Shown here piece after piece: positions 27,947 to 35,631 of a stretch of DNA of 64,000 nt. The stretch is from NCBI GenBank assembly GCA_013298695.1, contig JAAFIS010000001.1:744001-808000 (forward strand). Direction: 5' to 3'. The DNA is from Betaproteobacteria bacterium (lineage in GTDB: Bacteria > Pseudomonadota > Gammaproteobacteria > Burkholderiales > Casimicrobiaceae). Position 1 is the stretch's first letter. The number at the start of each line of letters is the position of its first letter. The notes under the pieces were generated by a model, which did no database searches, had not been told where the DNA came from, and worked only from the letters and a program-made list of their open reading frames with translations. The position numbers and the translations under genes are program-made.

Positions 27947-30253
27947 GTGCGTCTAGCGACATGCGTCTTCCTGGCTACTTTTGTTCTGGGTGCGCGCCCT
28001 GCTGCGGCCGAGGAGATGATCGTGGCGCTTCGGGTCAACAGCCAATCGCGTGGTGATGTGCTTGTCGATGTGCAGGCCGATGGCAGCGCGTTGATGGCTG
28101 CTGCTGAAGCAGGCAAACTTGGATTCACAAAGGAGCGCCTTAGCCAATTGGCGCGACCCGACGGCATCGTAGTGTTGATGAGCCGGTCTGATCTCAAAGT
28201 TCAACTCAATCCGGAATCGCTGACGCTTGAGGTGTCGGCTGAACCCGTCTGGTTCGCGCGTACCAGTTTGTCGCTGAGTTCACGCGGTGCGATCAAAGTC
28301 TCGCAGCTTCAAGGGGTGCATGGCTGGTTGAACTACGCCGTTTCGGCGCAAGCGGCGCGCGGTGCAGATCCAACTGCCGGCGTCGAAACGAGTGCCGTCG
28401 TCTCTTACAAAGGCTGGACATTGCAAAGCGATCAAAACATGGCGATCGCTGAACAGGGCACCACTTTCAAACGGCTTCGAAGCGCAGTTGCCTACGATGA
28501 TCTCACCTCAATGACACGGTTGAGTGCAGGCGACGTCACGCCGCAAGTGGGTCTTGGTAGCACCGCCTCGCGATTGTTGGGCGTGCAATGGTCGCGTCGC
28601 TTCGAGTTTGCTCCGGAAGTTGTCAGGCAACCCACTTTCGGCTGGAGCGGGCAGGTTGTCACGCCTTCGACGGTCGACGTGTTTGTCGATGGAGTGCGTG
28701 TGCGTACATTTTCTGTTGCGCCAGGGCCATTTGACTTGCGCGAGCTCTCCTACTTCGACGGTTTACGTAACGTCGAAGTCGTCATTCGTGATCGCGCCGG
28801 TGGCGAGTCTCGGCTCACGATTCCGTACTACTTTGCCAATGATTTACTCGCGGCAGGGCGAGACAGTTTTGACGTAGCAATAGGGACCGAGCGCGCCGCA
28901 GATGGCTCCAAGCCTTGGGCGATTTCTGGAAGCTATCGTCGCGGATTGAGTGATGCCGTTACGCTTGGTTCTGCGCTGGAGGCAAAAAGCGACTATCAGT
29001 CTGCCCGATTCGAATTCGGGCTACGTAGCGAAAAGCTGGGAACGCTATTCGCAACTGCAGCGGCGAGCAAGGCGCGTGACGCGCTTGCAGCTGGTCACTT
29101 AAGCGTCGCGCATCAATGGAGCGGCGGGCGACTTTCTACGCAAATGGCGGCCACCCGGCAGAGCGCCGGTTTTGGTATTGATCCGCAAGTGCAGGGCACT
29201 GCAAGGCAAATGTCGCAGCGCCGGGGCGCTAGCGCGGGTTACTCGATGGATCGACAGCGCAGCGTCTCGATGAATTTCCTGCGCACAAAGTACGCACGGG
29301 CAGCATCCGAGTCAATTCTTTCTGTGCGAGTCGCGCAGAGTTGGGGACGCAGCGGCAGCGTATGGTCTTCAGTGTCGCAAATCGCGCAAGACGGTCAGCG
29401 TACAAATGTATTTGCAATCGGTGTGTCGCTGCCGCTCGGGCCTCGGTGGTCGGTATCTACAACGCATACCTACGAAGTTCGTGGGGAGAACTCCACCAAT
29501 GTTCGGGCGGCGCGCAGTGACGCTGACGATGGCTGGACAAATCTGCGTCTAGCTGCCGAGCATCGGTCAAACTCAACGACGGTTGATGCGTTTATCCAGC
29601 GACCATTTTCGTTTGGCACATTGAGCCTCTCCAGCCGAGCGGCTGACGGCCAAGCCAAGTTTGAGTTTGGCGGCGAATCGCGATTCGCAGGCGCCGTCAG
29701 TTTTGCCGACCAAAAGCTTTGGCTTTCGCCGCCTATCGCGCAGTCGTTTGCGCTGGTGGATGCCGCGGGTGCGCCCAACGTTCGCGTGATGCATAACAAC
29801 CAACTTGCGGGACGCACGGATGACAGCGGGCGCCTCTTGCTTCCCAATCTCGCCGCCTTTACGGCGAACCAGATACGTATCGATGATCGTGACATTCCCA
29901 TGGAAATTGAACTTGAATCTGTGCAACAAGAGATAGCGCCGCGCTTCAATGCAGGCACGAACGTGGTGTTTCGCGGCAAGCGCTTCGCGGCAGTGGCGGG
30001 CACACTTGAGTCGAGCGACGCCACAGGTAAGACAATTAAAGTGACGGCGGCTGAACTCACCGTAACCCAAGGTGCAGAAACCGTTGTTTCAAGCACCGAT
30101 GAGCAAGGTGGCTTCTACCTTGACAACATAAAACCCGGGCGATGGTCGATCACAGCGATCAATCGCAACGTACGTTGTGCCGCCGAACTCACACTGCCCG
30201 ATCCCATTCCGACCTTCATTGATTTAGGAGTCGTGACATGCGCTGGAAACTAG
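27947..30253 (+). CDS. csuD: Outer-membrane pilus usher (CsuD-like)
   Basis: This outer-membrane pore assembles and secretes the pilus. From the GTG at 27947, preceded by AGAGG, the protein is 768 residues with a signal peptide ending RPAAA-EE. An N-terminal chaperone-binding domain comes first, then the beta-barrel with plug ('PSTVDVFVDGVRVRTFSVAP') and C-terminal beta-sandwich domains including a carboxypeptidase-regulatory-like segment. A longer frame from 27848 overlaps the chaperone gene and lacks a signal peptide at its start, so I prefer 27947. The next pilin overlaps its 3' end by 16 bases. Confidence 0.9.
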   Translation: MRLATCVFLATFVLGARPAAAEEMIVALRVNSQSRGDVLVDVQADGSALMAAAEAGKLGFTKERLSQLARPDGIVVLMSRSDLKVQLNPESLTLEVSAEPVWFARTSLSLSSRGAIKVSQLQGVHGWLNYAVSAQAARGADPTAGVETSAVVSYKGWTLQSDQNMAIAEQGTTFKRLRSAVAYDDLTSMTRLSAGDVTPQVGLGSTASRLLGVQWSRRFEFAPEVVRQPTFGWSGQVVTPSTVDVFVDGVRVRTFSVAPGPFDLRELSYFDGLRNVEVVIRDRAGGESRLTIPYYFANDLLAAGRDSFDVAIGTERAADGSKPWAISGSYRRGLSDAVTLGSALEAKSDYQSARFEFGLRSEKLGTLFATAAASKARDALAAGHLSVAHQWSGGRLSTQMAATRQSAGFGIDPQVQGTARQMSQRRGASAGYSMDRQRSVSMNFLRTKYARAASESILSVRVAQSWGRSGSVWSSVSQIAQDGQRTNVFAIGVSLPLGPRWSVSTTHTYEVRGENSTNVRAARSDADDGWTNLRLAAEHRSNSTTVDAFIQRPFSFGTLSLSSRAADGQAKFEFGGESRFAGAVSFADQKLWLSPPIAQSFALVDAAGAPNVRVMHNNQLAGRTDDSGRLLLPNLAAFTANQIRIDDRDIPMEIELESVQQEIAPRFNAGTNVVFRGKRFAAVAGTLESSDATGKTIKVTAAELTVTQGAETVVSSTDEQGGFYLDNIKPGRWSITAINRNVRCAAELTLPDPIPTFIDLGVVTCAGN

Positions 30254-30762
30254 TTCGCAGAGTGGTGCGTGAGCATAAAGCACTCGCGCGAGCGAGCTTT
30301 GCCAGTCGCGCCCTTCGTGCTGTCGGCTGCTTTTGTCTCCCCGCGTTGTGTATGTCAATGAATGTTGCGGCGCAAGCGGCGCGTTGCAGCGTGTCGACGC
30401 AACCGCTTTCATTCGGTTCATACGCCGTTGATGCAATCACGCCGCTCGTCACGTCAAGTAAGGTCGAACTTCGCTGTTCAGCGTCGACGAGCATTGTGCT
30501 TGGAATCGACGGTGGCGCGAACTCGCCGGGTTATTCAGCATCACGACAAATGCGCCATCAGCGCACAAACGAACCACTCGTGTACAACGTGTTTCAAGAT
30601 GCATCGCTTTCACGTGTTTGGGGCGACGGCGTCCACAGCGCTGCGCGCTCAATCATCGTTGACAAAACGGCAACAGTGTTCGCCTTCGCGATGATTCCGG
30701 CAGGTCAAGACGTGACGTTTGGCGAGTATCGAGACGCGCTCTCTATCGTGGTGATGCCATGA
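30238..30762 (+). CDS. Spore coat U domain protein, pilus subunit
   Basis: The 174-residue protein has a long signal region with a charged N-terminus and a cleavage site near VAAQA-AR at about residue 44. An SCPU domain follows, with cysteines in ARCSVS and ELRCSAS. AGGAG lies before the ATG. It overlaps the usher gene by 16 bases and the next pilin gene by four. Its place after the usher suggests a tip or minor subunit, corresponding in position to CsuE. Confidence 0.85.
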   Translation: MRWKLVRRVVREHKALARASFASRALRAVGCFCLPALCMSMNVAAQAARCSVSTQPLSFGSYAVDAITPLVTSSKVELRCSASTSIVLGIDGGANSPGYSASRQMRHQRTNEPLVYNVFQDASLSRVWGDGVHSAARSIIVDKTATVFAFAMIPAGQDVTFGEYRDALSIVVMP

Positions 30763-31238
30763 GCGGATTTTCGATGCTCCATATTTTCCGCGTGCTCGTG
30801 GTCAGCGTTTTGCTTGCACACTCGGCGCATGTTGCCGCGCAAGAGCAGGTTGCAACTTTTGAGGTTAGTGCGTCGGTAAGTATTCGCTGTAAAGTGCAAA
30901 CGCTCGGCGACATTGCGTTCGGCGCGCTTGACCCTGCCCAGGCAATCAATACCTTCGCCACAACGGAGGCGAGCGTCGCTTGCACGCGAGGGGCGACCTA
31001 TCGACTACTTGTTGATGAGGGAAGAAACTTCGATGCGCGACGCAAACTTCGCCAGATGGTGAGCTACAGCGGCGAAACGCTTCCCTACACTTTAGAGATT
31101 GTGGATGCGAAGGGACTCGCCAACGGCTGGTTTCGTCCGTCGTTGATTCGCTTCAACGCAAGCGTTCGCGGCACCGATTACATCGACCTGCCAGCTGGAC
31201 AGTACCAAGATGTGATTCGTATCTCAATTGAATACTAG
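30759..31238 (+). CDS. Spore coat U domain protein, pilus subunit
   Basis: The 159-residue protein has a signal peptide ending HVAAQ-EQ at about residue 28 and an SCPU domain closely related to the first pilin of the operon. Shared segments include 'DIAFGALDPAQA' against 'DINFGALDPAAA' and 'LPAGQYQDVIRISIEY' against 'LPAADYADVLRVTLTP'. It starts by ATGA overlap with the previous gene and ends the operon. It may be a second structural or adaptor subunit. Confidence 0.87.
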   Translation: MSGFSMLHIFRVLVVSVLLAHSAHVAAQEQVATFEVSASVSIRCKVQTLGDIAFGALDPAQAINTFATTEASVACTRGATYRLLVDEGRNFDARRKLRQMVSYSGETLPYTLEIVDAKGLANGWFRPSLIRFNASVRGTDYIDLPAGQYQDVIRISIEY

Positions 31239-31579
31239 GTCAGCCAGCGAATCGCGGGCGGCAGCGATCGACTTACCTTTGAGGAGCGCTTCAATTCTTC
31301 CCGGCCCATAGGTGCACCCTACCTAGCGACCGCCACCTGGAACCTGCGCGACGGCCTCGGTGCGGGCTCGTTCGCAGCGTAAACCCGCTTCACGCGATGC
31401 AACGCAACTGACTCGTTCGCAATTGACACCGCCGCTTGATCGCAGCAAATAGCCTTGGTTGGTTTGACAGCGGCGACGTGTGGATTAACGCATTCTGAAT
31501 GTTTTCGTAATACGAATCGTTCGTATTTGTGATAAAGTAATGTCGTCTTCAACTCTTTCGCGCTTTTGCCGAGACTGCC
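31239..31579. other. Intergenic region upstream of bfd
   Basis: These 341 bases hold no convincing gene. A minus-strand frame at 31319-31600 has no known domain and starts inside bfd. The region contains the 19-bp palindrome at 31509-31527 and is likely the iron-regulated promoter region of bfd. Confidence 0.55.
31509..31527. promoter_or_regulatory. 19-bp palindrome upstream of bfd, candidate operator
   Basis: AATACGAA, TCG, TTCGTATT: perfect 8-bp arms with a 3-base centre, 52 bases before the bfd start. Its length equals a classical Fur box, but the sequence is not the GATAATGATAATCATTATC consensus. It could be a variant Fur site or another iron or redox regulator's operator. Confidence 0.5.
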
Positions 31580-31765
31580 ATGATCGTTTGCATTTGCCAC
31601 GGGATTAATGACAAAGCTATTCGCAACGCGGTTTCCGATGGGGCTGTGTCGCTCTCAGACATCGCTTGCGCGACGGGGGCGGGCACGTGTTGCGGGAAGT
31701 GTCACGATTGCGTGCGTGAGATTGTGGATGAGCAGCTTAGTATGTTGATGCCCATTGCTGCTTAG
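31580..31765 (+). CDS. bfd: Bacterioferritin-associated ferredoxin
   Basis: This 61-residue 2Fe-2S protein donates electrons to bacterioferritin to release stored iron as Fe(II). The cluster ligands C4, C6, C38 and C41 match the Bfd family (MIVCICHG ... TCCGKC). It lies 230 bases upstream of bfr on the same strand, which supports the assignment. A palindromic repeat sits between them. Confidence 0.94.
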   Translation: MIVCICHGINDKAIRNAVSDGAVSLSDIACATGAGTCCGKCHDCVREIVDEQLSMLMPIAA

Positions 31766-31816
31766 TTTTCACTGGAAAAACAAAGTACTGCGAAAAATAG
31801 CAAAACTCTTCGTTTT

Positions 31817-31833
31817 GCCCAATTAAATTGAGC
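31817..31833. repeat. Palindromic repeat of the GCCCAATT family, single copy C1
   Basis: GCCCAATTAAATTGAGC lies in the bfd-bfr gap and has the right-hand form of the pair (central A). No left partner is visible 67 bases upstream. Its flank TTAGAGTAATCGCT resembles CTAGAGTAAACGCT after copy C2 at 32582, which suggests that the two share more than the palindrome. Confidence 0.7.
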
Positions 31834-31994
31834 GCTTAGAGTAATCGCTATACACGTTCACGCCTAAATCGAAGCCACGCTTTTGTTTGCCGTTCAAAGT
31901 TTTATTGCACGATTGCTCCGCAAACGCGGTGACGCGATGCGAGGTCAATCCGTTACAGTTCTGGTTCGCAAAAACTCGTCGCAAAGGATGTCCC

Positions 31995-32477
31995 ATGAAG
32001 GGCGATAAAGACGTCATCAAGCATCTCAACAAGATTCTCTACAACGAGCTTGTTGCGATCAATCAGTATTTTTTGCACGCGAAGATGTTCAAGAACTGGG
32101 GGCTTGAAAAGCTCGGCGCGTATGAGCATCACGAGTCGATTGATGAGATGAAACACGCGGATCGTTTGATCGAGCGGATTTTGTTTCTCGAAGGTTTACC
32201 GAATTTACAAGACCTCGGCAAACTGATGATCGGCGAGGATTTGAAAGAGGCGCTTGAGTGCGATCTGAAATTAGAGATGATTGCGCATCCCGATTTGAAA
32301 GCGGCGATTGCGCATTGTGAAGCGGCGAAAGATTACGTGTCGCGCGATCTTTGCGCCGACATTCTTGCGAGCGAAGAAGAGCACATCGATTGGCTGGAAA
32401 CGCAGCTCGAACTCATCAACCGCGTGGGTTTGCAAAACTATCAACAGAGCCAGATGGAAGTGCGGTCTGGGTCGTAA
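31995..32477 (+). CDS. bfr: Bacterioferritin
   Basis: This ferritin-like cage protein oxidises and stores iron and binds heme. The 160 residues carry every ferroxidase ligand at the standard positions: E18, E51, H54, E94, E127 and H130. The heme-ligating M52 is also present. The ATG at 31995 follows AAAGGA; the frame extends upstream to 31887 without family similarity. Bfd upstream is the matching reductant. The gene converges on rnr. Confidence 0.96.
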   Translation: MKGDKDVIKHLNKILYNELVAINQYFLHAKMFKNWGLEKLGAYEHHESIDEMKHADRLIERILFLEGLPNLQDLGKLMIGEDLKEALECDLKLEMIAHPDLKAAIAHCEAAKDYVSRDLCADILASEEEHIDWLETQLELINRVGLQNYQQSQMEVRSGS

Positions 32478-32581
32478 ACACTGCGGCTATGCGCTCTATC
32501 TTTGGACGGGTAACTCCAGTTTCACTGAGGTGACGTACGATCTACGCAGACTATTGAGAAATGACTGAATCTATCGCGTTG

Positions 32582-32598
32582 CCCAATTGAAGTGGGCA
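32582..32598. repeat. Palindromic repeat of the GCCCAATT family, single copy C2
   Basis: GCCCAATTGAAGTGGGC lies in the gap between the convergent bfr and rnr genes. It has one arm mismatch and the right-hand form of the pair. The left partner is not recognisable. Confidence 0.65.
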
Positions 32599-32627
32599 CC
32601 TAGAGTAAACGCTGACACCGATTCAAC

Positions 32628-35294
32628 TCAACGTCTTTCAAATTTCCGCGATTGCTTACTCTTGTGTTTTCGCGCTCCAAACTCGCTGCGTGAGTTAGCG
32701 ATGAACTCGCCGTCCACGTTCTCGCCACCGCGTTGTCGATCACTGGTTTCGCCCTGGCCGTCGGCCTCACGCGCAACAAACTCAAAATCAACTTTACCGG
32801 TATCAGCATTGACTGCAGCCACTTTCACGATCACGCGCTCGCCGAGCGAGAGCGTGAAACCGCTGCGTTGACCGACCAAGGTCACTTTGTCGCGACCCAA
32901 TTCATAGTAATCGCGGGGCAACGTCGTCGCGTGTACCAATCCGTCGGCAAAGGTGTCGTCGAGCGTCACGAATGCACCGAACGGCACTACGCCGCTAATC
33001 GTGCCTACGAAGTCTTCACCCAATTTTGATTCGAGAAACTTCGCTTTCAAGAATTGAACGACTTCGCGCGATGCAACGTCCGCGCGGCGTTCGTTAGCGC
33101 TGCAAATTTCGCCAAGTAAATCCCAATTGGGTTCGCTGTATTTTTTCTTGGCGGCTACCGCTTTTATCCCGCGATGAACGAGCAGATCAGGATAGCGGCG
33201 AATCGGTGAAGTGAAGTGCGCATAATGCTCGTAGGCAAGTCCAAAATGCCCGCCGTTTTTCGGCGTGTAAATCGCTTGCGGCAGTGATCGCAGCATGGTC
33301 ATGTGCAGAGCGGGCGCGTCGATGCGCTCTCTTGTTTGCTCGATCAATGCGGCGTAATCTTTGGGCTCCGGGCTTTCGCCACCGCCGAGCGTTAATCCCC
33401 GCAACGAAAGCGTTTCTCGCAGCGTCGCTAATTTTTCCGGCAATGGCACGTCGTGCACCCGATAAAGCAACGGTTGTTTCGCTTTACCTAAATATTGCCC
33501 CGCACAGACGTTCGCAGCGAGCATCATCTCTTCAATCAGTTTGTGTGCGTCATTGCGCACGGCGGGCTTGATTGACTGCACGCTGCCATCATCGTTGAAC
33601 GTGAACACAGCTTCTTGCCCTTCAAAGTCAAGCGCGCCGCGAAACTTCCGCGCATCGCGAAACACTTTGTACAGCTCGTAGAGCGTCTTCAACGAGGCAT
33701 CGATGCCGCCTTTTTTCGGGCTCGACGTTTCAAGTTCGGGTAAGCGCGCCGCAACCTCTGTGTACGTCAAGCGCGCTTTCGAATTCATCACTGCGTTGTA
33801 GAACGAATAGCTGGCAATTGATCCGCTAGAGTCGACCTGCATATCGCAAACGACGCAGAGGCGATCCACGTTGGGTCGCAATGAGCAGAGTTCGTTAGAA
33901 AGCGCTTCCGGAAGCATCGGGATTACCCGTCTCGGGAAATAAACGCTGGTTGTTCGTTCACGTGCATCGGTGTCGAGCGCAGTTTTTACTTTCACATAGT
34001 GCGACACGTCTGCAATGGCAACCAGCAAACGAAACCCGCCGGATTTTGCGTTGCGCTCAGCGTAGACCGCGTCGTCGAAGTCTTTCGCGGTCTCACCGTC
34101 GATGGTAACCAGTGCGATGTCGCGTAGATCAACGCGATCTTTGATATCGGCCGCCGTGACGTGATCGCCGTACTGCGCAGCTTCTTGTAGCGTGGCTTGC
34201 GAAAACACGTAGGGCAGATTGTGTTTGCGAATCGCAATTTCGAGTTCGATGTCAGAGGCATCATCATCGCCCACTACTTCAACGATTTCACCGACGGGAT
34301 CTTCGTAAGGTGTTGGTTGCTGCGTGATTTCAGCCACCACAATCTGATCAAGCGCCGCTTTATTGAGCTTCTGTTGTGGGATCAAAATATCCTGATTGAT
34401 GCGGCGCTCTGAGGCAACGACAAACCAAACGCCGTCCTTCGCCCTCAACTTGCCGACCACTCGATGTTGTCCGCGCTGGATAATGGAAACCACCTCGCCC
34501 GCAACTTTGTCGTTCCTCGCGAAGCCGTTGACGCGAACTGCGATCCGATCTCCGTGCAGCACGGCGCGCATCTCGTCTTCCGACAAATACAAGTCATCTC
34601 CACCTTGATCGAGCTTGGCGAAACCATATCCGTCGGGATGTCCGATCACGGTCGCAAGCATTGAATTCGGCGGAAGCTTGGTGGGAGTGCTTGCGGCTGC
34701 AGCTGGTGCGGCTGTCGTCGCCACTACGGGCGCTGAGCTGCCGACGTCAGTTTTGCTGCGAGCGGGATTTTTTGTAGGTGCAGATGCGCTTTGCTTTGGC
34801 GCAGGCTTCGATTTGGTCGCAGCGGGGGTGACCGCTCTAGATTTCACGGACTTCGGATTTGTATCCAGTTCGGACGCTTTTTTTACCGCAGGTGATATCT
34901 TTCCAGCAGCAGCTGCTTGACTAGCGGCGGTAGCCTTCTTTTTTGTTGCGCCAGCTTTTGGCGTTACGCTTTTTGATGTTGCGTTCTTTGACGTTGCTGG
35001 CTGTATTGCCCGGGGTTTCGCGGTGGACGGTGCAACCGATTTCGTGGCGACCCGCTTAGCACTGACAGGCTTTCCTTTGGATTCGACGAGCGCACTGGCT
35101 TTCTTTGTTGACGCTGCTTGTCCGACCGCAGGCTTCTTTTTTGCGCCTGTGTCTGCCGCCGTTGATTTCGTACGTTTGGTAGTAGCCGTTGCCGCCAACG
35201 CACGTTTGGTTTGGGCGACAGGCGTTTTTTTAGCCGATGTCGCAGTAGATTTCGTCGTCTTGCTCGCGCTTTTGGAAGTTGTTTTGGTAGTCAA
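32628..35294 (-). CDS. rnr: Ribonuclease R with long basic N-terminal extension
   Basis: This processive 3'-5' exoribonuclease degrades structured RNA. The 888-residue protein begins with about 210 residues rich in Lys, Ala, Thr, Ser and Pro, resembling histone H1 or AlgP tails. Cold-shock-type OB domains follow from residue 212 ('ATVIGHPDGYGFAKL'). The RNB domain has catalytic D399, D405, D407 and D408 (TIDGETAKDFDD), and a C-terminal S1 domain comes last. The usual N-terminal helix-turn-helix domain is not visible. The basic tail probably assists RNA or ribosome binding. The start codon lies just upstream of the divergent tRNA-Leu promoter. Confidence 0.95.
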   Translation of the reverse strand: MTTKTTSKSASKTTKSTATSAKKTPVAQTKRALAATATTKRTKSTAADTGAKKKPAVGQAASTKKASALVESKGKPVSAKRVATKSVAPSTAKPRAIQPATSKNATSKSVTPKAGATKKKATAASQAAAAGKISPAVKKASELDTNPKSVKSRAVTPAATKSKPAPKQSASAPTKNPARSKTDVGSSAPVVATTAAPAAAASTPTKLPPNSMLATVIGHPDGYGFAKLDQGGDDLYLSEDEMRAVLHGDRIAVRVNGFARNDKVAGEVVSIIQRGQHRVVGKLRAKDGVWFVVASERRINQDILIPQQKLNKAALDQIVVAEITQQPTPYEDPVGEIVEVVGDDDASDIELEIAIRKHNLPYVFSQATLQEAAQYGDHVTAADIKDRVDLRDIALVTIDGETAKDFDDAVYAERNAKSGGFRLLVAIADVSHYVKVKTALDTDARERTTSVYFPRRVIPMLPEALSNELCSLRPNVDRLCVVCDMQVDSSGSIASYSFYNAVMNSKARLTYTEVAARLPELETSSPKKGGIDASLKTLYELYKVFRDARKFRGALDFEGQEAVFTFNDDGSVQSIKPAVRNDAHKLIEEMMLAANVCAGQYLGKAKQPLLYRVHDVPLPEKLATLRETLSLRGLTLGGGESPEPKDYAALIEQTRERIDAPALHMTMLRSLPQAIYTPKNGGHFGLAYEHYAHFTSPIRRYPDLLVHRGIKAVAAKKKYSEPNWDLLGEICSANERRADVASREVVQFLKAKFLESKLGEDFVGTISGVVPFGAFVTLDDTFADGLVHATTLPRDYYELGRDKVTLVGQRSGFTLSLGERVIVKVAAVNADTGKVDFEFVAREADGQGETSDRQRGGENVDGEFIANSRSEFGARKHKSKQSRKFERR

Positions 35295-35302
35295 TCTATA
35301 AT
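35272..35302 (+). promoter_or_regulatory. Promoter of tRNA-Leu
   Basis: A perfect -10 box TATAAT lies at 35297-35302. A weak -35-like TTGGAA at 35272-35277 is 19 bases upstream. Transcription would start about 11 bases before the tRNA. The boxes overlap the first codons of the divergent rnr gene. Confidence 0.6.
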
Positions 35303-35319
35303 CTCAGGTTACTTGAAAT

Positions 35320-35404
<85 letters not shown>

Positions 35405-35460
35405 AACGCACGCTCAGTGCGTGCAACTTGATTCCAAAGTGATTTGGCATCCACATCATA

Positions 35461-35490
35461 AGCCCCGCTCGTCGGGGCTTTGTTGTTTTT
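35461..35490 (+). terminator. Intrinsic terminator of tRNA-Leu
   Basis: AGCCCCG, loop CTCGT, CGGGGCT, followed by the T-rich run TTGTTGTTTTT. This is the clearest Rho-independent terminator in the window. Confidence 0.88.
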
Positions 35491-35631
35491 GTTCGTCGCA
35501 TTGTCCCATAGGCTTGCGGCAAATGCGTGATCCCGCGAGTCAAACCGTGCGACGATGCGATGTAATCGTCGAGCTCGTCTTCGCGTGTTCAATAGGGTTC
35601 TAATGCCGCTTTCTGGCTCGCGTGCAATCAT

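Noticed and set aside
31319-31600. Minus-strand open frame next to bfd, considered as a HemP-like gene
   Set aside because: No HemP motif or other domain was seen, no ribosome-binding site, and the start lies within bfd.
33120-33135. CCCAATTGGG within rnr
   Set aside because: It lies in conserved coding sequence (EPNWDLL) and lacks the outer G/C bases and a partner, so it is coincidental.
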